DNA from: Chthonomonas sp.
GTDB lineage: Bacteria; Armatimonadota; Fimbriimonadia; Fimbriimonadales; Fimbriimonadaceae
Assembly: GCA_016788115.1 (NCBI GenBank)
Contig: JAEURR010000003.1
Span: forward strand, 409,225 to 473,224
Direction of reading: 5' to 3'
DNA: 64,000 nucleotides
Part shown: in pieces, positions 51,897-60,309 of the stretch
Layout of the letters: every line of letters starts with the position of its first letter
Numbering within the stretch: position 1 is the stretch's first letter
Notes under the pieces: generated by a model
The model's input: only the letters and a program-made list of their open reading frames with translations
What the model was told of the DNA's origin: nothing
The model's database searches: none
Made by a program: the position numbers and the translations under genes

Positions 51897-53459
51897 TCAC
51901 TGCCCCGTTGGGATCAGATTTTGGCGGAACTCCACTCGCCAATCGCGCGCCTCCTCTTCCCAAATCACCCGGCTGTGACGCTTGAGCTGATGATCAATCT
52001 GCGGATAGTCGCTGCGGAAGTGAGCGCCCCTGCTCTCGCGCCGACCCAACGCCGATTCGGCCATCGCCCAGCAGATCCATGCACGGTGCCGCATCGCCCG
52101 CGGCTGGCTGCGGTCCTCATAGAGAGCGCGGAACTGATCGACACCAGACTGCAAGCCCGCGGCATCACGCACGAGGCCGACGTTCTGCCACATGGACTCG
52201 CGAAGCGGAAGCCACTGCCCGGCGTCGGGGACCTGGTCATCCACTGCGTGCAGCTCAGGGATTGCGGACTCTCGCCCCGACGCTCCAAGCACGCTCTCGG
52301 CGACCCGCTGACCGAAGACCACCGCTTCCAGTAGCGAGTTGCTGGCGAGCCGGTTCGCGCCGTGGACACCGGTCGAGCTGACCTCTCCACACGCCCACAA
52401 CCCTTCGACCGTGGACCGGCCTTCGAGATCGACGGCGATTCCTCCCATGTGGTAGTGCGCCACCGGCACGATGGGGATCGGCTCGGTTCGCGGGTCCAGC
52501 CCCATCAACTGGCACCGGGCGAAGATGTTTGGGAACTGCTCGGGGAATCGCGCACCGACCGCCTCGCGCGCATCGAGATAGGGTTGGTCTCCCGATTGAA
52601 GCACCTGATACACGGCGCGGGCGACGAAATCTCGCGGAGCGAGTTCAGCGGCAGGGTGCTGGTCAGACATGAACCGCCTCCCCCCGCGATCGACCAGCTT
52701 GGCACCCGCACCGCGTAGCGCCTCGGTAATCAGTGGCAAGGGATCGGCGTCAGTCTTGAGCGCGGTCGGGTGGAATTGCACGAACTCCACGTCAGTGAGC
52801 ACTGCGCCCGCCCGGGCTGCGAGCGCGAGTCCCTCGGCTGCTGCCTCGGGCGGATTGGTCGTGTAGCGATAGAGCTGGCCGCTTCCGCCGGTCGCCAAGA
52901 TCAGGCGAGGGGTCTGCAGCAGGAGTTGCCCGCCGGGATGGCCCGCAACCAGCCCAGCCACGGCACCCTGCGCATCGACGATGATCTCCACCGCACGGGT
53001 GTGCTCCATCACCGTGATGCGGGTTGAGCGCTCCGTGGCGAGCGCCAGCGCCCGCATCAATTCCAACCCCGTGGCGTCTCGGTTCGCATGCAGCACGCGC
53101 GGGAACTGGTGTGCCGCCTCGCGAGCGAGGGCGAAGTTTCCGTCCGCATCGAGGTCAAATCGGGTGCCGATTTCGGCAAGAAACGCGACCGCCAATCGGG
53201 CCTCTTCCGTGAGGAGTTCGGCCACTTCAGGTTCAGTCAGACCCGCGCCGGCATTGATCGTGTCTTGCGCGTGTAGCCGTGGCGAGTCCGATGCGCCGAC
53301 GGCAGCGGCGAGGCCGCCTTGCGCCCAAAAGCTGCTCGCGCCGGAGTGGAGGGTCGCTTTGGTGAGCAAGCAGACCCGCATAGGAGAGGACGCGAGCGCG
53401 GCGCAGATGCCAGCGATGCCGCTCCCCACGACCACGACATCGGCACTGACTGACTGCAT
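51897..53459 (-). CDS. nadB: L-aspartate oxidase
   Basis: A 520-residue flavoenzyme oxidising L-aspartate to iminoaspartate, the first step of de novo NAD synthesis. It has the FAD motif VVGSGIAGICAALA, SSFWAQGGLAAA, ATGGSGQLYRYTTNP, EFVQFHPTAL, HYHMGGIAVDLEGRSTVEGLWACGEVSSTGVHGANRLASNSLLE. The C-terminal helical domain is intact. Its ATG overlaps the nadA stop by one base (TGATG), so NadA and NadB are made together, as expected for the unstable iminoaspartate intermediate. Confidence 0.95.
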   Translation of the reverse strand: MQSVSADVVVVGSGIAGICAALASSPMRVCLLTKATLHSGASSFWAQGGLAAAVGASDSPRLHAQDTINAGAGLTEPEVAELLTEEARLAVAFLAEIGTRFDLDADGNFALAREAAHQFPRVLHANRDATGLELMRALALATERSTRITVMEHTRAVEIIVDAQGAVAGLVAGHPGGQLLLQTPRLILATGGSGQLYRYTTNPPEAAAEGLALAARAGAVLTDVEFVQFHPTALKTDADPLPLITEALRGAGAKLVDRGGRRFMSDQHPAAELAPRDFVARAVYQVLQSGDQPYLDAREAVGARFPEQFPNIFARCQLMGLDPRTEPIPIVPVAHYHMGGIAVDLEGRSTVEGLWACGEVSSTGVHGANRLASNSLLEAVVFGQRVAESVLGASGRESAIPELHAVDDQVPDAGQWLPLRESMWQNVGLVRDAAGLQSGVDQFRALYEDRSQPRAMRHRAWICWAMAESALGRRESRGAHFRSDYPQIDHQLKRHSRVIWEEEARDWRVEFRQNLIPTGQ

Positions 53460-54442
53460 CAGCTCAGGCGGACCTCAAGCATCCGGTCCAAGGCGCGCTG
53501 AGCCCGGACGCGGATACCCTCCTCGACTGAGATCTTGTGCTGCATTTTCTCCAGCGCTTCGACCACTGAATCGAGTGTGATCCGTTGCATGTGGGGGCAC
53601 AGATTGCAAGGCCGTACGACTTGCAAGCCGGGGAACATGGCGGTGACGTTTGAACTCATTGAGCACTCGGTGATGAGCGCGATCTGAGTCAGCTTGCGCT
53701 CGCCAATGTGGCGAATCATCCCACTCGTTGAACCGGTGTAGTCCGCCGCCGCGATGACTTCCTCGGGGCATTCGGGGTGGACGAGCACTTCGATGCCCGG
53801 GTACCGGGCCTTCAGCTCGGCAATATCCTCGGCGGTGAACTTGACGTGCACCTCACAGGGGCCCTGCCAGAAGACGAACTCGACCTCGGGCATGTGCGAA
53901 CGGACCCACTTGCCAAGGTACGGGTCGGGCAAGAAGATGACCTTGGATGCGCCTAGCGAGCGGACCACCTGGACGGCGTTCGAGGATGTGCAACAAATGT
54001 CCGATTCTGCCTTCACGTCGGCGTTTGTGTTGACGTAGGTCACGACCGGTGCGCCCGGGTGCTCGGCCCGGAGCCGTCGCACGTCCTCCGCGGTCAGACT
54101 GTCGGCCATGCTGCAGCCAGCTCGGAGATCGGGAAGCAGTACCGTCTTGCCGGGGTTAAGAATCTTGGACGTCTCGGCCATGAATCGCACGCCGCACATC
54201 ACGATCACAGGCCTTTCCACCCGGGCCACCTCGCGTGCAAGCTGAAGACTGTCGCCGGTGATGTCCGCGATCGAAAAGTAGATCTGCGGGGACTGATAGG
54301 TGTGCGCGAGGACGGTCGCGTCGCGCTCATTCTTCAGTTCCAAGATACGCTCGACCTTGGGCATGTGGATCTCCCACTCTGCGCGCGGCACCACCGCTTG
54401 CATGCGAGCGTACACGGCATCGAGCGGGCGTAAGTTCGACAT
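53459..54442 (-). CDS. nadA: Quinolinate synthase A
   Basis: I use the ATG at 54442, giving 327 residues, the usual size; the frame continues 669 nt upstream through the antisense of the superoxide dismutase gene, but that part is spurious. NadA condenses iminoaspartate with dihydroxyacetone phosphate. The [4Fe-4S] ligands are visible as Cys in DLRAGCSMADS, Cys in FWQGPCEVH and Cys in RPCNLCPHMQ. GAGG is 2 nt before the ATG, and the -10-like TACACT is only 10 nt away. Confidence 0.95.
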   Translation of the reverse strand: MSNLRPLDAVYARMQAVVPRAEWEIHMPKVERILELKNERDATVLAHTYQSPQIYFSIADITGDSLQLAREVARVERPVIVMCGVRFMAETSKILNPGKTVLLPDLRAGCSMADSLTAEDVRRLRAEHPGAPVVTYVNTNADVKAESDICCTSSNAVQVVRSLGASKVIFLPDPYLGKWVRSHMPEVEFVFWQGPCEVHVKFTAEDIAELKARYPGIEVLVHPECPEEVIAAADYTGSTSGMIRHIGERKLTQIALITECSMSSNVTAMFPGLQVVRPCNLCPHMQRITLDSVVEALEKMQHKISVEEGIRVRAQRALDRMLEVRLS

Positions 54443-54452
54443 AGCCTCGGTT

Positions 54453-54458
54453 AGTGTA
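54453..54458 (-). promoter_or_regulatory. -10 element of nadA
   Basis: TACACT on the minus strand within CTAGTACACTAA, an imperfect palindrome, 10 nt before the ATG. The leader would be only about 3 nt. The same context near lacI and hisC suggests a shared promoter type rather than a LacI-specific operator. Confidence 0.5.
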
Positions 54459-54517
54459 CTAGGTGGCTCGACGGCCCGAACCATCCAGGCGGTAGCATCG
54501 TAGAAACACCAGGAACG

Positions 54518-55246
54518 ATGGCCCCAGAACCCCCCGATTTGTCCCGCCGCGAATTTGTCGCAGGCACGCTTGCGTTGGGAGTTTCGGCGGTGACCCCTTC
54601 CCTGGCAGCTTTCAACTTTAAGGAGCAGAAGATCAAGATGGAACCCAAACTCGTAGCAGTACCCCAAGCGATCCCGGAGAAGGTCTACACGACCGAGCGT
54701 GTCGGCATCAGCCGCAAGACCCATGATGAGCACCTTAAGCTGTGGCAAGGCTATGCCAACAAGACCAACGAAATCCGCAAGGCACTTGCCGAGATGGAAG
54801 TCGATCCGACCAAGGCGAACCAGATCTTCAGCCAAATGCGCGCGCTCAAGGTCGATTACACGTTCGCCTACGAAGGCTACATCAATCACAACGTGTACTT
54901 CGACACGATCGGTGGATCGGGTGGCCCCGCGACCGGGAAGGTCGCCGAGCTGATCCTCGCGGCCTACGGCTCGTTTGACCACTGGGCGGCTGATCTGAAG
55001 GCGACCGCCATCGCGGGTCGCGGCTGGGTGTATCTGGCCTACGATCACGAAGAGGGTCGAGTTTTCAATTACATCGGCGACGCGCAAAACACTTTCCCCA
55101 TCTGGAACCACACGCTACTGCTCGCGCTTGACGTCTACGAGCACGCCTACTACTTGGACTTCGGTACCGCCCGTGCCAAGTACATCGATGCCTACATGCA
55201 GGTTATCGACTGGGACGCCGTCAACGCCCGAGTCCCCGGCAAGTAA
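54518..55246 (+). CDS. Tat-exported Fe/Mn superoxide dismutase
   Basis: A 242-residue protein. The N-terminus has a twin-arginine signal (LSRREFVAGTLALGVSAVTPSLAA). The mature part is an iron/manganese SOD: the first His ligand lies in KTHDEHLKLWQGYANKTNEI, the second in GYINHNVYFDTIGG, and the Asp and His ligands in ALDVYEHAYYLDFG. The first region is divergent from the usual HYxKHHxxYV. It converts superoxide to peroxide and oxygen outside the cytoplasm; the metal cannot be told. AGGA lies 3-6 nt before the ATG. It is divergent from nadA, whose product is oxygen sensitive. Confidence 0.88.
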   Translation: MAPEPPDLSRREFVAGTLALGVSAVTPSLAAFNFKEQKIKMEPKLVAVPQAIPEKVYTTERVGISRKTHDEHLKLWQGYANKTNEIRKALAEMEVDPTKANQIFSQMRALKVDYTFAYEGYINHNVYFDTIGGSGGPATGKVAELILAAYGSFDHWAADLKATAIAGRGWVYLAYDHEEGRVFNYIGDAQNTFPIWNHTLLLALDVYEHAYYLDFGTARAKYIDAYMQVIDWDAVNARVPGK

Positions 55247-55284
55247 TCGGACAAGGGTCGCGTGGAACCCCCTTCCGCGCGGCC

Positions 55285-56715
55285 CTAATCTCCCCCGCCG
55301 CCAAAATCGCCGCCCCCAAAGTCTCCGCCCCCAAAGTCGCCTCCTCCCCAATCGCCGCTGGAGCCACCGAAATCGGTCCCGCCGAGGTCGAATCCGCCGA
55401 AACTTCCGCTCTGGTCCAGGTCCGTGAGTGTCTGGTTATCAAGCGACGCCCCACCAGCCCAGCCCGGGTCGTATCCTGCTGTGTTCCCGAACGAGTGGTT
55501 GATCATGCCGACCGACCAGAACGGGTTGAACATGTGAGAAATGAGACTCAAGGTCATGAGGTCCCACACAAAGCCGCCTGAACCGTACATCGTGTGCGGG
55601 TTGTATCCGGAGGTCATGTACCAGGGAACGAACCGTCCTTGCGACACCTGCCCCCGCATTTGAGGTTCGAACCCACGCTCCATCTCTGCGCGATCGGCAG
55701 GACATGCGAGCACACTCCTGCGCTGGCCGTTCACATTGACGACCACCTGCGTCAGGTCGTTTTGGCCGGGCCGCGAGCAGAAGAAGCAGACGCCCTCGAA
55801 GGGCTGGAAAAGGGGGCTCGGCGTAGCGGTTGGGGTCGTATCGGTGACCTTGGGAGGGATCGTGAACGCGACTTTGGTACCTCCGGTCGCCGCTTCGATA
55901 TGGGGTTTGCCCAGTTCGGCTTCCCGTGCAGCCGCTTCGAAGAGTTGGCCCGCGCGGCGCATCTCGTCGGCAGTCTTCGCGCCGTCCCGCAGCTCCCTGC
56001 CCTGCTCGTAGAGGCCCATAGCGCGCTCGCGATAGTCGCGAACCGCGGTTTGCTCTGGGCCGGGAGCGAGGAGGTCGGCGTAACTGTCGAGGTAGCCAAT
56101 GGCATCCAGGGCCTTGTCCTGAGTCTGGCTAGCAGCCTCCCGAGCGAAAGCGATCCGGGCCTTGCGAGCCCCTACTATCGCGAGGCCCGCAACCGCAACT
56201 CCTCCCAACACAACCGCTGCAATCGAACCGCCAGCCGTCGTCCGTGCTTTCGCCTTTTGGGTTCCGGCAGCGTTCACCCGGCGGGCCAACCAGTCGATCG
56301 CGTCGGTGTAGTTATCGTTCTTCACGAACCCTCGGGCCTGATTATTGAGAGCGGCCAAAGATGCATCGCCTAGCCGATCCGAGTACGCGGTGATCCCCTG
56401 CTTGGTGAACACGATGAAGATCCCGTTGCGCATGTTCAACTGCTTCTCGAACGCGTAGATCGAGAAGGCCCCGCGCCTCTCCTCGCCCGATTGGACGCGC
56501 CACTTCGAACCGAGAGACGGGACTACGAGGATCTTCAAGTCCGTCGGTTTGAGGTCGGCGACGGTGCGCTCCAGCTTGGGTACATCGACAAACCGCTTGG
56601 CGGTCGGGTGCACGTAGATGCTGCCGCGAGAGAGCACGACCCAGGGGTCCGATTCTTGGGCCATAGCGGCTGTTGCAGCGACAATCAAGATCGCGAGTAC
56701 GAACGTTCTGTTCAT
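55285..56715 (-). CDS. TPM/YgcG-like secreted protein with CxxC pair and Gly-Asp-Phe repeats
   Basis: A 476-residue protein with a signal peptide (1-~20), a TPM-like domain (about 30-150; VLSRGSIYVHPTAKRFVDVPKLERTV, GIFIVFTKQGITAYSDRLGD), one TM helix (about 163-182), a helical region, then a possible zinc site (CFFC ... LACPADRAEM), an Asn/Gly/Trp-rich region and a tail of GGGDF repeats. TPM proteins occur in the envelope and help photosystem or membrane protein turnover; YgcG relatives also end in glycine-rich tails. The function here is unknown. Confidence 0.7.
   Translation of the reverse strand: MNRTFVLAILIVAATAAMAQESDPWVVLSRGSIYVHPTAKRFVDVPKLERTVADLKPTDLKILVVPSLGSKWRVQSGEERRGAFSIYAFEKQLNMRNGIFIVFTKQGITAYSDRLGDASLAALNNQARGFVKNDNYTDAIDWLARRVNAAGTQKAKARTTAGGSIAAVVLGGVAVAGLAIVGARKARIAFAREAASQTQDKALDAIGYLDSYADLLAPGPEQTAVRDYRERAMGLYEQGRELRDGAKTADEMRRAGQLFEAAAREAELGKPHIEAATGGTKVAFTIPPKVTDTTPTATPSPLFQPFEGVCFFCSRPGQNDLTQVVVNVNGQRRSVLACPADRAEMERGFEPQMRGQVSQGRFVPWYMTSGYNPHTMYGSGGFVWDLMTLSLISHMFNPFWSVGMINHSFGNTAGYDPGWAGGASLDNQTLTDLDQSGSFGGFDLGGTDFGGSSGDWGGGDFGGGDFGGGDFGGGGD
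55300..55350 (-). repeat. 15-bp tandem repeat coding the GGGDF tail
   Basis: About three and a half copies of a 15-bp unit (GCCGCCCCCAAAGTC on the + strand) encode repeated GGGDF. It could vary in copy number by slippage. Confidence 0.7.
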
Positions 56716-56770
56716 CCTTGTCTATTCTTACGCACTGCTCCCAAATCGCGTTGAGTCAGGTCCCGAACGG

Positions 56771-56776
56771 TACACT
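56771..56776 (+). promoter_or_regulatory. -10 element of the ferredoxin-NADP reductase gene
   Basis: TACACT lies 9 nt before the GTG at 56786. TTGAGT (56751-56756) is present but only 14 nt away, shorter than the usual spacer. Confidence 0.45.
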
Positions 56777-56785
56777 TTCCGGAGC

Positions 56786-57799
56786 GTGGATACGAGTTTG
56801 AACGAGCGAGTCGATGTGACGGTGATCGGTGGAGGGCCAGTAGGGCTCTTCGCGAGTTTCTATGCAGGACTCCGCGGGATGAGTGTCCGGATCATTGACA
56901 GCTTGCCCGACCTCGGCGGCCAACTCACCGCCCTGTACCCCGAGAAGTACGTCTACGATATGCCTGGCTTCCCCAAGGTTCTAGCCAAAGACCTCGCCGC
57001 ATCACTCATCGCCCAGGGAACCCAGTTCCACCCGCACCTGGCGCTCTCAGAGACCGCAGAAACCCTGATCTCAGATAGCGCAGAGGGTTACACGATTCAG
57101 ACAGCCAAAGGTGTGTCCCTGCCAACCCGGACGATCATCATCGCGGCGGGAAACGGCAGCTTTTCCCCGACGCGGATCGGCGTCGAGCGCGAGCTTGAGT
57201 TCGAGGCGACCGGGTGCGTGCACTACGGGGTGCGAGAGAAGGCGGTCTTCGCTGGAAAGAAACTGCTCATCGTGGGTGGCGGCGACTCAGCCTTTGACTG
57301 GGCGTTGAACTTGGTGGACGTGGCGGAGTCGATCCACCTGGTGCATCGACGCGACCAGTTCCGGGCGCACGAAGACACGGTCAAGCGTGTGCAGGCGACC
57401 CCGGTCCAGTTCAAGCTGTGGTACGTTGTGAAGGAACTGCGGGGCAACGGGAAACTCAGCCGCGTCCTGCTCGAAAATGTGCAATCCAAAGACACAGAAG
57501 AGGTCGATGCCGACTCGGTGGTCGTCAACATTGGATTTAAATCTTCGCTCGGGCCGCTTAAAGATTGGGGCCTTCAGATTGAGAAGAATCAGATCGTCGT
57601 GGACCACCACTTCCGGACAAACATCCCAGGCGTCTTCGCGGTCGGCGACGTGTGCAGTTTCGAGGGCAAGCTGAAGCTGATCGCGACCGGCGTCGGTGAA
57701 GCCGCCAGCGCGGTCTGTCAGGCCAAGACGATGATCGACCCGGCAGCAAAGCTCTTTCCGGGGCACAGCAGCGACATGGATCTCGGCGCGACGTCTTAG
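56786..57799 (+). CDS. Ferredoxin/flavodoxin-NADP+ reductase, thioredoxin reductase-like (type 2)
   Basis: I start at the GTG at 56786 (VDTSLNERVDVTVIGGG), giving 337 residues, the family size; an in-frame ATG at 56618 adds sequence from the antisense of the neighbouring gene. It has the FAD motif GGGPVGLFASFYAGLRG, the NADP motif GGGDSAFDWAL with HRRDQFRAHE, and GVFAVGDVCSFEGKLKLIATGVGEA. It lacks the CxxC of thioredoxin reductase, so it belongs to the YumC-type reductases that pass electrons between NADPH and ferredoxin or flavodoxin. Its stop lies 4 nt before the next gene. Confidence 0.9.
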   Translation: MDTSLNERVDVTVIGGGPVGLFASFYAGLRGMSVRIIDSLPDLGGQLTALYPEKYVYDMPGFPKVLAKDLAASLIAQGTQFHPHLALSETAETLISDSAEGYTIQTAKGVSLPTRTIIIAAGNGSFSPTRIGVERELEFEATGCVHYGVREKAVFAGKKLLIVGGGDSAFDWALNLVDVAESIHLVHRRDQFRAHEDTVKRVQATPVQFKLWYVVKELRGNGKLSRVLLENVQSKDTEEVDADSVVVNIGFKSSLGPLKDWGLQIEKNQIVVDHHFRTNIPGVFAVGDVCSFEGKLKLIATGVGEAASAVCQAKTMIDPAAKLFPGHSSDMDLGATS

Positions 57800-57803
57800 C
57801 ACC

Positions 57804-58397
57804 ATGGACTTGCGGGCGCTGCTGGAGAGCGATGTGCACGAGGGCGCGTTGGCACTGCTGGGGTGTGAGCTCTCGCTCGGACCGCTCCGCGCTCGCATCG
57901 TGGAAGTCGAGGCGTACCACCAGAGTGAACCCGGCTGCCATTCGTATCGCGGCATGACCCCGCGTACCCGAGTCATGTTCGGCGATGCGGGACGGGCCTA
58001 CGTGTATTTCACTTATGGTCACCACTGGATGCTGAACCTAGTGGCAGGGCCAGTCGGTGAGGGCTCGGCCGTGCTGATACGAGCGGCCGAGCCGCTTGAA
58101 GGCATCGACACCATGCGGGATCGACGTCCCAAAGCGCGGTCTGATCGCGACCTCCTGAGCGGGCCCGGCAAGCTCTGCGCCGCCTTCGGCATCACGGCTC
58201 AGTACAACGATGCGCCCATGCTGTCCCCGGACTCTGAACTCCATATTGAACCTAAGGAGCGCGTTGCGGAGGTTCTCCATGGGGTCCGGATCGGACTTGC
58301 GGCCGGTAAGGGGGACGAGCTCCCCTGGCGGTACGTCGATGCGGCTGCCAAGCAGTGGATCAGCCGACCAGAAGTCCCACTTGCCCCCATGAATTGA
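57804..58397 (+). CDS. 3-methyladenine DNA glycosylase (AAG/MPG family)
   Basis: A 197-residue alkyladenine glycosylase that removes alkylated bases from DNA. Signatures are IVEVEAYHQSEPGCHSYRGMTPRTRVMFGDAGRAYVYFTYGHHWMLN, matching the family E-A-Y-x-(G/H) catalytic region with Glu as general base, and LLSGPGKLCAAFGI. It follows the reductase gene by 4 nt and is probably cotranscribed. Confidence 0.93.
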   Translation: MDLRALLESDVHEGALALLGCELSLGPLRARIVEVEAYHQSEPGCHSYRGMTPRTRVMFGDAGRAYVYFTYGHHWMLNLVAGPVGEGSAVLIRAAEPLEGIDTMRDRRPKARSDRDLLSGPGKLCAAFGITAQYNDAPMLSPDSELHIEPKERVAEVLHGVRIGLAAGKGDELPWRYVDAAAKQWISRPEVPLAPMN

Positions 58398-58418
58398 CGT
58401 GGATGCGGCCCGTTCAAG

Positions 58419-58424
58419 TAGACT
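58419..58424 (+). promoter_or_regulatory. Promoter of the small outer-membrane barrel gene
   Basis: TAGACT lies 9 nt before the ATG at 58434, with TTGACG at 58394-58399 (19-nt spacer). The leader would be about 0-3 nt. Confidence 0.5.
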
Positions 58425-58433
58425 CGATGGATC

Positions 58434-58970
58434 ATGATCAAGCTGAATCTATCCGTTCTCTTCGTGGCCGCATTGGTCGTGTCCGCCCAAGCCGAGCTCC
58501 GCATCGGTCCCAAGGTCGGCGCGTTCCAACCCACCGCGAAGAAGACCCGCGACGCACTGGGGAGCACCTGGTTCGGATTCGGCTTTGGTCCTGTGGATAC
58601 CCGTGGTTCCACTGAGCGATCCCAAATCGGATCCGACTTCCGAGTACTCACCCGCAACTCGCGCGGCAACCGATTTCTGATGATTTCGCCATCTTACGGA
58701 CCCACGATTACCCTCGGAGACCCCAACTCGCAAGGCGCAGTGCCCTACGTCGCCTTCCGCGTTGGCCCCAGCTACTTCGACTACGGTATCGGCACTGGCG
58801 CGGCTCGCGTCAGCAAGAAGCGACTAGGCTACAACCTGAACATGGAGCTTGGGGCAACCCTCTCCAACGCAGGCCGACTTGCCCTTCGCTACGATCGTGT
58901 GTCCCGGTTCGATGGCTACAACTTTGACGGCCTGAGCTTGGAATTTATGTTCAGCATTGGCCGCTTCTAA
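58434..58970 (+). CDS. Small outer-membrane beta-barrel protein, unknown function
   Basis: A 178-residue protein with a signal peptide (about 1-20, ending VVSAQA). The mature part has about eight alternating amphipathic strands (RFLMISPSYGPTITLG, VPYVAFRVGPSYFDYGIG, LGYNLNMELGATLS, LALRYDRVSRFDGYNFDGLSLEFMFSIGRF) and ends in Phe, the BAM signal. The overall pattern is of an eight-strand OmpA/OmpX-like barrel. The exact family is not recognised. Confidence 0.7.
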   Translation: MIKLNLSVLFVAALVVSAQAELRIGPKVGAFQPTAKKTRDALGSTWFGFGFGPVDTRGSTERSQIGSDFRVLTRNSRGNRFLMISPSYGPTITLGDPNSQGAVPYVAFRVGPSYFDYGIGTGAARVSKKRLGYNLNMELGATLSNAGRLALRYDRVSRFDGYNFDGLSLEFMFSIGRF

Positions 58971-58978
58971 AGGCCTGA

Positions 58979-60244
58979 ATGCAAGAATCCAAAGACACAA
59001 GAACACAACTCAAAGAAACCGCATTTCTCGTCTTCGTCAACGACGACGAGAGTGACGATCTGTACGTCGAAGAAGAGCTCGCCGGACTGTGCGAGGCTGC
59101 TCATGTTGAGCCCGTCGGGACCCTGAGACAGCGCATTGGTCGTCCGACGAAAGCGACATTTCTCGGCTCAGGAAAGGTGAACGAGCTCGCGGCCCACGTC
59201 GTGGACTCGGGAGCGGATTACGTCCTGTTTGACTGCGAACTGTCGGGGATACAGTCGCGAAACTTACAAGAATCGCTCAAGCGAACGGTCATCGACCGAA
59301 CGCAGCTGATCCTCGACATCTTCGCCTCGCGCGCCAGGTCGCGCGAGGGCCAACTGCAGGTCGAGCTTGCCCAGCTCAGCTACATGATGCCTCGGCTCAT
59401 GAGCGTGTACACCAAGTTCGAACGGCAGAAGGGCGGCATCGGCATGCGCGGTCCCGGCGAAACCAAGCTGGAAACCGACCGCCGCATGGTACGTGACCGG
59501 ATCGCAAGGCTCAAGCGAGAGATTGACGAGGTCCGGAAGCACCGCGACGCCCAGCGAGAGTCGCGGAGAAAGAATCCGTATCCGTTTGTCGCTATCGTTG
59601 GCTACACCAGCGCAGGCAAGTCGACGCTGATGAATCAGATGAGCGGCACCGAGCTCCTGGCCGACGCAATGCCCTTTGCAACCCTCGATCCGACCACACG
59701 GAAGGTCGACCTGGAGGACGGCTACTCCGTGTTCCTCACGGACACGGTCGGGTTCATCCGGAACTTGCCGACCCACCTGGTCGCGGCGTTTCGTTCGACG
59801 TTGGAGGAAGCGACCAACGCCGACGTGGTGCTCCACGTACTCGATGCCAGCCACCCCGAATGGGAGATGCAAGCCGATGCGGTGATGGAGACGCTGGGCA
59901 TGCTTGGAGCGGCGGAGAAGCCAATGATCACGGTCTTGAACAAGATCGATCGGCTGGACCCCGCATCAGACGTGATGGAGCACCTAGGCGATCTGCCCCA
60001 GCCGGTCGCCATCTCGGCGCTCAAGGGCACGGGACTGGATCGACTGCATGCGGCGCTGCGCGAGCGCGTTCAGGAGTTTCTGGGCACCATTCGTGCGGTC
60101 GTCCCGTACGATCACAGCGTCTTGGTTGACGAGTGCTATCGGTACGGTCGCGTGCTCTCAGCCGACTACCAAGACGACGGCATCCACATCGAGGCAGAGG
60201 TCGTGGCCGAGCTCCGTTCGCGGCTCGCGCCCTACGTCGTCTGA
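58979..60244 (+). CDS. hflX: Ribosome-splitting GTPase HflX
   Basis: A 421-residue GTPase. The N-terminal HflX domain includes GRPTKATFLGSGKVNELA and the linker RRMVRDRIARLKREIDEVRKHR with GGIGMRGPGETKLETD. The G domain has GYTSAGKST (P-loop), DTVGFIRNLPTHLVAAFRSTLEE (G3) and LNKIDRL (G4). HflX splits stalled or hibernating ribosomes during heat and other stress. AAAGG lies 5 nt before the ATG, which is 8 nt after the barrel gene stop. Confidence 0.95.
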   Translation: MQESKDTRTQLKETAFLVFVNDDESDDLYVEEELAGLCEAAHVEPVGTLRQRIGRPTKATFLGSGKVNELAAHVVDSGADYVLFDCELSGIQSRNLQESLKRTVIDRTQLILDIFASRARSREGQLQVELAQLSYMMPRLMSVYTKFERQKGGIGMRGPGETKLETDRRMVRDRIARLKREIDEVRKHRDAQRESRRKNPYPFVAIVGYTSAGKSTLMNQMSGTELLADAMPFATLDPTTRKVDLEDGYSVFLTDTVGFIRNLPTHLVAAFRSTLEEATNADVVLHVLDASHPEWEMQADAVMETLGMLGAAEKPMITVLNKIDRLDPASDVMEHLGDLPQPVAISALKGTGLDRLHAALRERVQEFLGTIRAVVPYDHSVLVDECYRYGRVLSADYQDDGIHIEAEVVAELRSRLAPYVV

Positions 60245-60260
60245 GAGGTCCCTAGGTTTT

Positions 60261-60298
60261 CTCCGATATATGTGATATATTTATCACGTATATCGGAG
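60261..60298 (+). promoter_or_regulatory. 38-bp palindromic operator overlapping the SD of the ArsR-SRPBCC gene
   Basis: Arms of 17 nt (CTCCGATATATGTGATA and its near-perfect complement, one mismatch) flank a TATT centre. The right arm ends in CGGAG, which provides the SD GGAGAAG for the TTG start at 60310. A bound regulator would cover both promoter and ribosome site, and the RNA could fold to hide the SD. The AT-rich centre includes TATATT, a possible -10. Confidence 0.75.
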
Positions 60299-60309
60299 AA
60301 GCTGGAACA

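Noticed and set aside
54451..54462. TTAGTGTACTAG as a LacI operator shared by nadA and lacI
   Set aside because: The same core (CTAGTACAAT) also precedes hisC, which suggests a common -10 context instead of a specific operator. Kept only as a promoter.
54443..55111. N-terminal extension of nadA to 55111
   Set aside because: The extra 223 codons are antisense to the superoxide dismutase gene and have no NadA similarity; NadA normally begins near 54442.
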